NCBI RefSeq assembly: GCF_009909235.1
Contig: NZ_JAAAPO010000005.1
Coordinates: forward strand, 62,001 to 126,000
Direction of reading: 5' to 3'
DNA length: 64,000 bases
Origin: Novosphingobium ovatum
GTDB taxonomy: Bacteria; Pseudomonadota; Alphaproteobacteria; Sphingomonadales; Sphingomonadaceae
The position numbers were made by a program, and so were the translations under genes. Positions 44,154-54,070 of the stretch are shown here, piece after piece. The notes beneath the pieces were generated by a model, which saw nothing but the letters and a program-made list of their open reading frames with translations, was not told the DNA's origin and searched no databases. Positions within the stretch are counted from its first letter, which is position 1, and every line of letters begins with the position of its first letter.

Positions 44154-45677
44154 TCAGAACGAGGTGTCGATCTGCGCGGTCAGGCTCACCTCGCCATGGG
44201 CGGGGACGGTCACCTTCCACACGCGCTCGTCCAGGCTCTGCTGCTTGCCCGGCACGCTTTCGGCCGAGACGCGGGTGTCGTTCCACATCCCGCCAAGGCC
44301 TGCCTGCACCACCTCAACCGTTACCGGCTGACTGCGGGCATTGGTCAGCTTGTACCGCATCTGCGTGCGCCAGAACACGCGCGTCTTTTCCACCGTCACC
44401 TGTCGCGCCACGCCATCGCGGGTGATGCGATATTGGCCCACTCGCTCCCACTCGGCACTGTCGATCCGCTCGCGCTTGTCCACCACCGGCTGGATCTTGA
44501 CGTCAAACGCATCGCCCGTTTTCAGCACTAGAGTCGATCCGGCGGGGGTGTGGGCAATGTTGTCCTCACCGATGAACTGCGGCTGACCGCTGGCATCGCG
44601 CATATAGACCCGCACCGCGCCCGCCGGCAGCGCGTTGCCCAGCGCCCCGCCCACCGCATTGTCAAACCGCAGCACGCTGGCAAAGCTGGCCGCTTCGTCC
44701 AGCCCGCCCAGCCCCGCATTGCGATACCAATAGGTTTTGGCCGCACTGACCGCTTTGGCGTCCAGAAAGGCGATCTGCTTTTGCTGCGCATTGGCCAGCG
44801 TGGTGCGGCCCGCGATGGGGTAGATGTGGAAATCGCCCAATTGCTCACCATCGCCGCCGCCGGTGCCCACCACGCCCGCCGGGCGGCGCGGGCCATAGCG
44901 CATGGGCTGCGCCTCCTCCCCCACCGATCCGGCCACCAGCATCAGCCGCGCATCGGCAAAACTCGTGCCGGTGGTGTTGTTCAGCGTGACCCAGCCTTGC
45001 AGGTCCAGCTTGCCCTGCGTCTCGTCATACAGCGCGACGTAATCCGCCTTCCAACTGAACCCCCGCGAGAGATAGCTGAGCGTGGCGGGCCGCGATCCGC
45101 TTGCCGCTGCGTTCAGCCGCACCGAGAGTGTCGGCCGCGCCTTGAGCCCGTCAGGCAGACGGTCGAACACCAGCCGCGCATGCATGTCGCCCAACACCTC
45201 GATCCGGCTGCCGATCTGCACCAGCGTGCCGTTGTTGTTGGCAAGGATCCGTCCCCGCTCCACCGTTTCGGCGCCGGTACCGGGATTGGTGCGGATGATC
45301 GTCACGTCCTGCCCCACGCCCTTGTCCACCAACCGCTCGGGCGAGAGCAGGTCATAATCAAAATTCTGTTCCACCACGCCCGCGCCCGGCACCGAGAGCG
45401 TCACCGTCTCCGGCCGGATCTGGGCCGAAACATCGGCAAATTCGGCCACGCTGATCCCGCCCGACAGGTTCAACGGGCGGCGGTCCTGAATCAGCGCCAG
45501 ATCGTTGTTATAGATGGTAATCGCCACATCGCCCTGCGGCGTAGCCACCACCGGCACGTCGCGCGCGGCAGCCTGCGCCGCGCCACTGCCAAACCCGATC
45601 GCCAGCGCCGCCGCAAAAGCACCACGCGCCCTGCGCTGGGCCGTAAAACCCGGCCGTGCCTGAACCACTGCCCGCAT
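44154..45677 (-). CDS. DUF4139-domain protein B, exported
   Basis: 507 residues, with a signal peptide (FAAALAIGFGSGAAQA, about 20-36). The order of motifs matches its neighbour: ITIYNNDLALIQDRRPLNLS, the ATLSYLSRGFSWKADYVALY strand pair, YRNAGLGG, and the C-terminal WKVTVPAHGEVSLTAQIDTSF. It is the first gene of a two-gene operon and a tandem paralogue of protein A, with about one-third or less of residues shared by eye. YLSRGFSWKADYV in B corresponds to YLAWGFDWQAHYV in A. A periplasmic or outer-membrane-associated role is likely; the activity is unknown. Confidence 0.78.
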   Translation of the reverse strand: MRAVVQARPGFTAQRRARGAFAAALAIGFGSGAAQAAARDVPVVATPQGDVAITIYNNDLALIQDRRPLNLSGGISVAEFADVSAQIRPETVTLSVPGAGVVEQNFDYDLLSPERLVDKGVGQDVTIIRTNPGTGAETVERGRILANNNGTLVQIGSRIEVLGDMHARLVFDRLPDGLKARPTLSVRLNAAASGSRPATLSYLSRGFSWKADYVALYDETQGKLDLQGWVTLNNTTGTSFADARLMLVAGSVGEEAQPMRYGPRRPAGVVGTGGGDGEQLGDFHIYPIAGRTTLANAQQKQIAFLDAKAVSAAKTYWYRNAGLGGLDEAASFASVLRFDNAVGGALGNALPAGAVRVYMRDASGQPQFIGEDNIAHTPAGSTLVLKTGDAFDVKIQPVVDKRERIDSAEWERVGQYRITRDGVARQVTVEKTRVFWRTQMRYKLTNARSQPVTVEVVQAGLGGMWNDTRVSAESVPGKQQSLDERVWKVTVPAHGEVSLTAQIDTSF

Positions 45678-45984
45678 CTCTTCCGCTCCCCCTGTGTCCG
45701 GTGCTCAAACGCCCGGCATTGGGGGCCGGACGCCGCGCGACAGGCCTGACCACGGCGCCTCTGGCCCGCGCGGCATGATATCCGCCCGAAACCTGTGGCA
45801 ACCGCTGCCGGGCATGCTGTCGCACTGCAGCCCGGCCTGATGCCTGACATTAGGGCCCACCCGGCTGAACCGCCACTGAATTCCCAAACGCCATTTCGCA
45901 TGCCCCCACCATGTCCATACAAAGACTGGCCGCGTCGAGGCCATCATGGGCATCAACGCGGCCATCGGAGCCGTGGGACGCGGA
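45678..45984. other. 307-bp intergenic region between DUF4139 operon and winged-helix gene
   Basis: It lies between the DUF4139 B start and the stop of the regulator, both leftward. It should hold the DUF4139 promoter and the regulator's terminator. I see only a GC-rich imperfect hairpin near 45710-45735, and no convincing coding frame or repeat. Confidence 0.4.
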
Positions 45985-47004
45985 TCAAATCACCCGCGCA
46001 TTGGCCCCCAGTTCGGCGAAATAGGCCGACATGGCATCGGCGGCCTTGTCCGTCAGCGTGATAAAGGCGCGGCGGCGGTCGGTCTCATCCTCGATCCGGC
46101 GCAGCAGGCCCGCCTCGGTCATCTGGCCGATCCAGCGCAGCGCGGTCGTGGGCGGCACACCCGATGCGATGCACAGGCTGGTGACCGACACCTTCGCGTT
46201 CTCGGCCTTGGCGGCGGTCAGGTCCAGCAGCATGTCCCATGCCGGATCGGCAAACAGGTCGACCTCGAAAAAGCGGGCGCGCATCTGGCGCTGACGGATC
46301 AGTTTGCGCACCATGCGCGGGTCGGGCAATTGCGGGCGGGCGGCCTTTTCCGCCAGCTCCGTGCCGGCGCGCGCGCCATCAAAGCGGAACGCCGAAGGTG
46401 CCTGCGCGGGGGCCGGCGCAGGCGCGACAGGCGCGGCCGTGCTGGCCGGCGTGCCACCGATGCGGTCCATCCGCTCGGCCATCTGGGTCACCTGCTCGGT
46501 CAGGCGCAGCAGCATGATGCGGTCCTGATCGGACAATTCGCGCACCTTGCGCCCGGGCATCCGCGTCATCACCTGACCCAGCGCGACCAACCGTTCCGCC
46601 CGGCTGGGCGCTACCAGAATCTGCGGCTCGCACTGATCCAGACAGCCAAACACATCATCCAGCGCGTCCACGCTGGTCGACACGATCAGCTGCGCCCCGG
46701 CCCGCGCCGCGCGCATATCCAGCCGCGAGAGCGCCGCCATCGCCCCGCCATCCACCTGCGGGCAATCCAGCAACACCACGTCGCCCAGCGGATGGGCCTC
46801 ATTCGTCAGCAGCGCCGCCACCGGATCATCGCCCAGGATGCGCAGGCCCGCGCCCTCACCATCCTCGCGCAGTTCATGGCGTTGATGTGCCCTGTCGGCA
46901 AATACAGATGCGGTCAAACGCATCCCCGACACGTCATGACCCGCGCCACCATAAGAAAAGTCAGCAGTGTTTTCTGAAAAAGCGGCGAATTGAACATTCG
47001 ACAT
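45985..47004 (-). CDS. winged-helix regulator with receiver-like N-terminal domain
   Basis: 339 residues. The C-terminal 120 contain a winged helix (KVSVTSLCIASGVPPTTALR, WIGQMTEAGLLRRIEDETDR) preceded by an FADPAWDMLLDLTAA segment common in sphingomonad regulators. The N-terminal part alternates strands and helices like a response-regulator receiver (DVVLLDCPQVDGGAMAALSR, then AGAQLIVSTSVDALDDVFGC), but I see no conserved acidic pair or Lys, so it is probably a pseudo-receiver. A Pro/Ala linker joins the two. GGGAGGG lies 10 nt before the ATG at 47004. The 308-bp AT-rich region upstream holds its promoter. Confidence 0.72.
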   Translation of the reverse strand: MSNVQFAAFSENTADFSYGGAGHDVSGMRLTASVFADRAHQRHELREDGEGAGLRILGDDPVAALLTNEAHPLGDVVLLDCPQVDGGAMAALSRLDMRAARAGAQLIVSTSVDALDDVFGCLDQCEPQILVAPSRAERLVALGQVMTRMPGRKVRELSDQDRIMLLRLTEQVTQMAERMDRIGGTPASTAAPVAPAPAPAQAPSAFRFDGARAGTELAEKAARPQLPDPRMVRKLIRQRQMRARFFEVDLFADPAWDMLLDLTAAKAENAKVSVTSLCIASGVPPTTALRWIGQMTEAGLLRRIEDETDRRRAFITLTDKAADAMSAYFAELGANARVI

Positions 47005-47227
47005 CGGCGTAGCCCTCCCGGCGATTGCTCCGTGAATATGCGTAAAGGATAGAACAAAACGCGTTCGCGTCAATACAGACGGGGAACAAACATTAAACAT
47101 AGAGTGTGCATTTGTCGAAGTTTCACTCCGCATCGGACGAAAGGCGATCCTGCGGATTTTACGTGATTTTCCGTAACAAATGCCTCGTCCGCACCCACAA
47201 CCCCACCAGAATTGATCCAAAACGGAA

Positions 47228-47290
47228 GCACCCGCCGTCCACATGCGGAACGGCGGGTGCCCTATATCGCCCGGCGTGATTCGCGCCGGG
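47228..47290 (-). terminator. purA terminator region (two hairpins)
   Basis: GCACCCGCCGT (47228-47238) pairs with ACGGCGGGTGC (47250-47260). On the minus strand this is followed by TTCCGTTTTGG. A second perfect hairpin, CCCGGCG/CGCCGGG (47270-47276, 47284-47290), lies closer to the purA stop. Either may end purA transcription. The rest of the 308-bp gap (47005-47227) is AT-rich and shows nothing else. Confidence 0.55.
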
Positions 47291-47312
47291 AACGGATCAG
47301 ACCGGTTTTCGA

Positions 47313-48602
<1,290 letters not shown>

Positions 48603-48851
48603 GGATAGAATCCCTCACCCTGCCAAGTAAATCCAGAAGCGCCCTTCGACAGGACTCGGCGCAGCGGATGGGACAGATAGGGCGCACAGGCCCCGTGTTT
48701 GCGCCGGGCGCGTTAGCCACGCCTGCCCCGCGCGTCAAGCCGGATTGCAGCGCCGCACCAGCGCGGCACGCCCCTGACCACCCATCGGTTCATCGCCCGC
48801 ACAGCTTTCCCGCGCTACCCTTCCCCCGTCTGAAGGCCGTCAGGAGATCAG

Positions 48852-49787
48852 GTGGTGCGAACAGGATATGCAATCGCGGGGGCCGCGCTGGCCGCCGTGA
48901 CACTGGCCAGCAGCGCGCAGGCCGAAGGGCCATTGCGCCAGATGCTGCGCGAACGGATGGCGCAACGCATGGCGGCGATGGATCGGGACGCCCCGCGCGC
49001 ACCCGCGCCCACCACAATAACCTATGGCAACGATCCGGCGCAGGTGATGGATGTATGGCCCCAGCCCGGCGCCACGGCCCCAGTGCCGCTGGTGCTGTTT
49101 GTCCATGGCGGCGGCTGGCAACAGGGGAACAAGGACAACGCCACCGGCAATTGGAAACCCACGCATTATCTGGGGCAGGGCTATGCCTTTGCCAGCATCA
49201 ATTACCGGCTGGTGCCACAGGCCCGCGTCGAGGATCAGGCCGCCGATGTCGCCGCCGCGCTGGCCCGGATCATCGCGCAGGCCGACACGCTGAAGATTGA
49301 CCGGCGGCGCATCGTGCTGATGGGCCATTCGGCGGGCGCGCATCTGGTGGCGCTGGTCGGCACGGATGAGCGCTATCTGAAGGCGGCGGGGTTGCGCTTT
49401 GCCGATGTGGCGGGCGTGATCCCGGTGGATGGCGCGGCCTATGACGTGCCGCTACAGATGCGTGACGGACCGCAGATGATGCAAAAGGTCTATGCGCAGG
49501 CTTTTGGCGATGATCCAGCGCGGCAGGCGGCATTGTCGCCCACGCTACAGGCCGCGGCGCCCAACGCGGCGCGTTTCCTGATCCCGCATGTGCAACGCCC
49601 CGATGGCATCGCCCAAAGCGAAGCACTGGCCAAGGCCTTGCGCACGGCGGGCAGCCAGGTCGATCTGGCCAGCATTCCGGGCGAAGGGCTGACCGGCCAT
49701 ATGGAGATCAACCGGCGCATGGGCGATCCGGCCTATGCCGCCACGCCCATCGTCGATGGCTGGTTGAAACAGGTGTTCGGGCAATAA
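48852..49787 (+). CDS. secreted alpha/beta hydrolase (esterase-like)
   Basis: About 311 residues. A signal peptide (ALAAVTLASSAQA) suggests export. The oxyanion-hole motif is HGGGWQQGN and the nucleophile elbow GHSAGAH; a late Asp and the His in LTGHMEIN would complete the triad. It resembles carboxylesterase/BD-FAE-type hydrolases. The start is GTG at 48852 or the next GTG at 48855, which lies 8 nt after AGGAG and is slightly better placed. It is divergent from purA, unlike the biosynthetic genes around it. Confidence 0.85.
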   Translation: MVRTGYAIAGAALAAVTLASSAQAEGPLRQMLRERMAQRMAAMDRDAPRAPAPTTITYGNDPAQVMDVWPQPGATAPVPLVLFVHGGGWQQGNKDNATGNWKPTHYLGQGYAFASINYRLVPQARVEDQAADVAAALARIIAQADTLKIDRRRIVLMGHSAGAHLVALVGTDERYLKAAGLRFADVAGVIPVDGAAYDVPLQMRDGPQMMQKVYAQAFGDDPARQAALSPTLQAAAPNAARFLIPHVQRPDGIAQSEALAKALRTAGSQVDLASIPGEGLTGHMEINRRMGDPAYAATPIVDGWLKQVFGQ

Positions 49788-49803
49788 ACCGCGCGGGTGC
49801 GGA

Positions 49804-50943
49804 TCAGATCCGCACCGCCTCGCCATTCTGCAACACATGGGTGCAACCCAGCCGGGCCGCGTCACAGCAATCGCCCAGCGCCGCGACAGTACGCATGCCG
49901 ATGGCGCGCAGGCGGGCGGCGGCGGCCACGTCATGCCCCACCGGCAGGAACACCGCATCACGCGCCGGTTCCTGCGCGGCCAGCGCGTCGATCAACGGAT
50001 CGGGATAGAGCGAGAAGCCCACCGCCGGTTCACCCGCCCCATCATCGGCACCAACAATGCGATAGGATCCGCCACGGGCCACCGCGCCGCGCACTCCGTC
50101 GGCAAAGATGGTGAAGCCAAACCAGCTTTGATATTCAAAGCCATGCCGCTCAGTCGGGTCCAGCGTCAGGCGCGCCACATCGGCCAGTCCGTTGGCGGCC
50201 AGATGATCGGCGATCTGACGCAGGGCGGCGATGCGGCCATCCAGCACGCCGCCGACCTCCAGCGCCGCCAGACGGTCAATCGCGGCGGCGAACGGGCCGG
50301 TGGCGTGGATCAGCGGCAAATAGGCCTCGCCGCCCGCAGCAACCAATGCGCCCGCGTCCTTCGCATCCAGTTCGCGGCGCACCGCGTCCACCGCATCGGC
50401 GGCCAAAGGCCAAGGGCCAGTGGCCAGCGTGTCGATCAGATCGGGCAGGGTGAAATCAACGCTGATCCCCGTGGCGCCCGCCGCCTGCAAGGCTTCGACC
50501 GCGATGGCCACCAGTTCACCGGCGGCGACAACGCCATCATGGCCGATCAGTTCGGCACCGATTTGCAACCGTTCGCGGGTGGGGTCCAGCCCGTCACCCT
50601 TGATCGTCACCACCTGCCCGGCATAGGCCAGACGCAAAGGCCGCGCGGCCGCCGCCAGACGGGTGACGGCAATGCGCCCCACCTGCGGCGTAATATCACT
50701 GCGCAGCGCCATCATGCGCAAGGACGCGGGATCGACAAAGCGGAACATCCGGCGCGAACTGATCCCGGCCATGCGGCTGGCCAGCGATTCCTCGAACTCG
50801 ATTCCGGGGGGCTGCACACGGTCGTACCCGTGCACATCCAGCACATCCATGATCGCGCGCGTCATGCGCGTGGCGGCAGCCGTGGCGCTGGGCAGCCGGT
50901 CTTCAAGGCCTTCGGGCAGCAGATCGCGGGTCGGATTGGTCAT
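49804..50943 (-). CDS. hisZ: ATP phosphoribosyltransferase regulatory subunit
   Basis: 379 residues of a class-II histidyl-tRNA-synthetase-like fold without the anticodon domain. It opens LLPEGLEDRLPSATAAATRM, and has RFVDPASLRMMALRSDITPQ (motif 2-like) and YRIVGADDGAGEPAVGFSLY (motif 3-like). HisZ partners the short HisG to start histidine synthesis; no hisG is in the window. It stands between serA and the hydrolase, with its own start behind AAAGGG. Confidence 0.88.
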   Translation of the reverse strand: MTNPTRDLLPEGLEDRLPSATAAATRMTRAIMDVLDVHGYDRVQPPGIEFEESLASRMAGISSRRMFRFVDPASLRMMALRSDITPQVGRIAVTRLAAAARPLRLAYAGQVVTIKGDGLDPTRERLQIGAELIGHDGVVAAGELVAIAVEALQAAGATGISVDFTLPDLIDTLATGPWPLAADAVDAVRRELDAKDAGALVAAGGEAYLPLIHATGPFAAAIDRLAALEVGGVLDGRIAALRQIADHLAANGLADVARLTLDPTERHGFEYQSWFGFTIFADGVRGAVARGGSYRIVGADDGAGEPAVGFSLYPDPLIDALAAQEPARDAVFLPVGHDVAAAARLRAIGMRTVAALGDCCDAARLGCTHVLQNGEAVRI

Positions 50944-50978
50944 GGCGGCCCTTTAGCGAGCGTTGCACGATAAGGAAA

Positions 50979-51006
50979 GGGCGGGAAAGCATCTGCCTTC
51001 CCGCCC
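50979..51006 (-). terminator. serA rho-independent terminator
   Basis: GGGCGGGAA (50979-50987) and TTCCCGCCC (50998-51006) pair exactly, 27 bases after the serA stop. On the minus strand the stem is followed by TTTCCTTATC. Confidence 0.72.
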
Positions 51007-51033
51007 CGTTTGTTTCCGTCTGGTCCTGATGGA

Positions 51034-52617
51034 TCAGAACGCCAGAGCCTTGACGGTCTTGACGCCCGGCAGCTTGCGCGCGGTGTCCAGAACCGGGCCT
51101 TCGACCGGGTTGTCGACCGAGAGCAGCAGCACGGCTTCGCCACCGGCTTCACGACGGCCCAGGTTGAAGGTGCCGATGTTGATGCCGTTTTCGCCCAGCA
51201 GGGTGCCGATGCGGCCGATAAAGCCGGGGGCGTCCTCGTTGACGATATACATCATGTCGCCGTCCAGCTCGGCCTCGACCTTGATGCCGAACAGTTCGAC
51301 CAGACGCGGCTGAGCGTTGCCGAACAGCGTGCCGGCGACCGAGCGGTCACCCTGCGAGGTGTGGACGGTGACGCGGATCAGCGTGTGATAGTCGCCTTCG
51401 CGGTCGTGGCGGATTTCGCGCACGTCCAGCCCGCGCTCCTTGGCCAGGAAGGGCGCGTTGACCATGTTCACGGTCTGCGAATAGACCTTCATCAGACCAG
51501 CCAGCACAGCGCCGGTGATCGGCTTGGGGTTGAGCTGGGCAGCAGCACCCTCGACCTCGATGGCGATCTTGGTCAGGTTGTCATGGGCCAGCTGGCCCAC
51601 CAGCGAACCCAGCTTTTCAGCCAGCGCCATATACGGCTTCAGCTTGGGGGCTTCCTCGGCCGACAGGCTGGGCATGTTCAGCGCGTTGGTGACGCCGCCG
51701 GTGGTCAGGAATTCGGCCATCTGCTCGGCCACCTGCAAGGCCACGTTGACCTGCGCTTCGGTGGTCGATGCGCCCAGATGCGGGGTGCAGATGAAGTTGG
51801 GCGTGCCAAACAGCGGCGATTCCTTGGCCGGTTCGGTGGCGAACACGTCCAGCGCGGCGCCGGCCACATGGCCCGAGTCCAGCATGTCCTTCAGCGCGGC
51901 CTCGTCCACCAGACCACCGCGCGCGCAGTTGACGATGCGCACGCCCTTCTTGGTCTTGGCCAGATTTTCGCGGCTCAGGATGTTCTTGGTCTCGGACGTC
52001 AGCGGCGTGTGCAGCGTGATAAAGTCCGCCTTGGCCAGCAGCGTGTCCAGATCGGCCTTCTCGACGCCCATTTCCACGGCGCGTTCCGGCGTCAGGAAGG
52101 GGTCGAATGCGACAACCTTCATGCGCAGGCCCAGCGCGCGGGCAGCAACGATCGAACCGATGTTGCCAGCGCCGATCAGGCCCAGCGTCTTGCCGGTGAC
52201 TTCCACGCCCATGAAGCCGTTCTTGGGCCACAGGCCAGCCTGTGTCTGGGCGTTGGCTTCGGGGATCTGGCGGGCGACGGCAAACATCAGCGCGATGGCG
52301 TGTTCAGCCGTGGTGATCGAATTGCCGAACGGGGTGTTCATCACCACCACGCCCTGCGCCGAAGCGGCGGGGATGTCGACGTTGTCGACGCCGATGCCGG
52401 CGCGGCCGATCACCTTCAGGCGGGTCGCGGCGGCCAGGATTTCCTTGGTCACCTTGGTCGACGAACGGATCGCCAGACCATCATAATCGCCGATGCGGGC
52501 GATCAGCTGTTCCGGGGTTTCGCCGGTGATCACATCCACATCACAGCCCATGTCGGCAAAGATGCGGGCGGCATTGGGGTCCATCTTGTCGGAAATGAGT
52601 ACGCGGGGCTTGGTCAT
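51034..52617 (-). CDS. serA: D-3-phosphoglycerate dehydrogenase
   Basis: 527 residues, the long form. The NAD domain has GLIGAGNIGSIVAARA, the catalytic Arg in VNCARGGLVDEAAL, and the Glu/His in FICTPHLGASTTEAQ. A following intervening domain leads to a C-terminal ACT domain (MMYIVNEDAPGFIGRIGTLL) that would bind serine for feedback. It makes 3-phosphohydroxypyruvate, the substrate of the SerC enzyme encoded just upstream; the gap is 95 nt and contains a strong hairpin. AAGGAAGG precedes the ATG. Confidence 0.97.
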   Translation of the reverse strand: MTKPRVLISDKMDPNAARIFADMGCDVDVITGETPEQLIARIGDYDGLAIRSSTKVTKEILAAATRLKVIGRAGIGVDNVDIPAASAQGVVVMNTPFGNSITTAEHAIALMFAVARQIPEANAQTQAGLWPKNGFMGVEVTGKTLGLIGAGNIGSIVAARALGLRMKVVAFDPFLTPERAVEMGVEKADLDTLLAKADFITLHTPLTSETKNILSRENLAKTKKGVRIVNCARGGLVDEAALKDMLDSGHVAGAALDVFATEPAKESPLFGTPNFICTPHLGASTTEAQVNVALQVAEQMAEFLTTGGVTNALNMPSLSAEEAPKLKPYMALAEKLGSLVGQLAHDNLTKIAIEVEGAAAQLNPKPITGAVLAGLMKVYSQTVNMVNAPFLAKERGLDVREIRHDREGDYHTLIRVTVHTSQGDRSVAGTLFGNAQPRLVELFGIKVEAELDGDMMYIVNEDAPGFIGRIGTLLGENGINIGTFNLGRREAGGEAVLLLSVDNPVEGPVLDTARKLPGVKTVKALAF

Positions 52618-52665
52618 GATAAAGCCTTCCTTGCGTGCCGAAATCGGCAGTCATGTGGGGGAGTG

Positions 52666-52695
52666 GGGCGGGCGCGAGACATTGCGCGCCCGCCC
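52666..52695 (-). promoter_or_regulatory. intercistronic hairpin between serC and serA
   Basis: GGGCGGGCGCG and CGCGCCCGCCC are exact 11-bp complements around AGACATTG, 18 bases after the serC stop. No T-run follows on the minus strand. It may be a partial terminator or a processing/stability element that sets serA below serC. Confidence 0.45.
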
Positions 52696-52712
52696 GGAAT
52701 ATCAAACGTGGA

Positions 52713-53840
52713 TCAGGCCGCGTTCAGCGTGGCGTAGGCATAGTCCAGCCACGGGCCGAGCGCCTCAATGTCCTCGACATTGACGGTCGCGCCGCACCAG
52801 ATGCGCAGGCCAGCCGGGGCATCGCGATAGCCCGCGATGTCATAGGCGGCGTCTTCCTTTTCCAGCAGAGCGGCAAACTTCTTGATGAAGTCGGCATCGG
52901 CGCCGGCAACGCTCAGGCAGACCGAAGTCTTGGAGCGGATCGCCTCGTCCTCGCACAGATGCGAGAGCCAGTCGCGCTCTTCAACGATCTTGTTCAGCGC
53001 CGCGGCATTGGCGTCGCTGCGGGCCTGCAAGCCCTTCAGACCGCCCAGATCCTTGGCCCATTCCAGCGCAAAGATCGCGTCCTCGACCGCCAGCATCGAC
53101 GGGGTGTTGATGGTCTCGCCCTTGAACACGCCCTCGGCCAGCTTGCCCTTCGACACAAGGCGGAACACCTTGGGCAGCGGCCAAGCGGGGGTATAGGTTT
53201 CCAGACGCTCCACCGCGCGGGGGCCCAGGATCAGCACGCCATGGCCGCCCTCACCGCCCAGCACCTTCTGCCAGGAGAAGGTGGCAACGTCGATCTTCGA
53301 CCAGTCGATGTCATAGGCGAACACCGCCGAGGTGGCGTCAGCAAAGGTCAGGCCTTCGCGGTCGGCCGGGATGAAATCGGCATTGGGAACGCGCACACCG
53401 CTGGTGGTGCCGTTCCAGGTGAACAGCACGTCATGGCTGAAATCGATCGCGTTCAGATCGGCGATCTGGCCATAGTCAGCGCGGCTGATGGTGGGGTCCA
53501 GCTTGAGCTGCTTGGCAACGTCCGTCACCCAGCCTTCGCCAAAGGATTCCCAAGCCAGCGTGGTGACGGGGCGCGCGCCCAGCATCGTCCACATGGCCAT
53601 TTCGAACGCGCCCGTGTCCGAACCGGGCACGATGCCGATGCGGTGCGTTTCGGGCAGCTGAAGAATGTCGCGCATCAGGTCGATGCAGTACTGCAGACGC
53701 GTCTTGCCGATCTTGGCGCGGTGCGAGCGGCCCAAGGATTCGGTAGCCAGCTTGTCAGCAGAGAAGGTGGGCGCTTTGGCGCAGGGGCCCGACGAGAAAA
53801 AGGGACGGGCAGGCTTGGTAGCCGGAACAGTAACAGTCAT
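52713..53840 (-). CDS. serC: phosphoserine aminotransferase
   Basis: 375 residues. It opens with PARPFFSSGPCAKAPTFSAD, the substrate/phosphate start of the family. The PLP lysine is in FSWQKVLGGEGGHGVLILG, and the TWNGTTSGVRVPNADFI segment is typical of the alphaproteobacterial SerC branch. It transaminates phosphohydroxypyruvate to phosphoserine. GAGGAGAG precedes the ATG at 53840, but this site is paired in a leader hairpin. Confidence 0.96.
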   Translation of the reverse strand: MTVTVPATKPARPFFSSGPCAKAPTFSADKLATESLGRSHRAKIGKTRLQYCIDLMRDILQLPETHRIGIVPGSDTGAFEMAMWTMLGARPVTTLAWESFGEGWVTDVAKQLKLDPTISRADYGQIADLNAIDFSHDVLFTWNGTTSGVRVPNADFIPADREGLTFADATSAVFAYDIDWSKIDVATFSWQKVLGGEGGHGVLILGPRAVERLETYTPAWPLPKVFRLVSKGKLAEGVFKGETINTPSMLAVEDAIFALEWAKDLGGLKGLQARSDANAAALNKIVEERDWLSHLCEDEAIRSKTSVCLSVAGADADFIKKFAALLEKEDAAYDIAGYRDAPAGLRIWCGATVNVEDIEALGPWLDYAYATLNAA

Positions 53841-53845
53841 GTAGA

Positions 53846-53861
53846 CTCTCCTCACAGAGAG
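53846..53861 (-). promoter_or_regulatory. hairpin sequestering the serC ribosome-binding site
   Basis: On the minus strand CTCTC pairs with GAGAG around TGTGAG, placing the serC Shine-Dalgarno GAGGAGAG in the hairpin. A second possible stem, CACGCG/CGCGTG, lies just upstream. A conserved serC leader RNA is known in alphaproteobacteria; whether this matches it needs a covariance-model search. Confidence 0.45.
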
Positions 53862-54070
53862 CACGCGCGGCGTTGGGACCGCGTGGCCCGCCGGCCGCCC
53901 TATACATCGCGGCCGCCATGTCAAGCACCGATTTGCCGCCCCGCACAAATGCGCAGGCCTGCGGCAGGACGCCGTAAATCGGCATTAAATCCACCTTAAC
54001 CAATTGCCGCAGCGCCATATTCACCCCAAAGCGGCAAAATCTTGCCATACGAACTTTTACCGAGGCAAGT

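Noticed and set aside
41233-44331. 1032-codon open frame on the + strand across dgt, marR and DUF4139 A
   Set aside because: Composition (Arg, His, Gln, Pro) and lack of motifs show it is a high-GC antisense frame spanning three real leftward genes.
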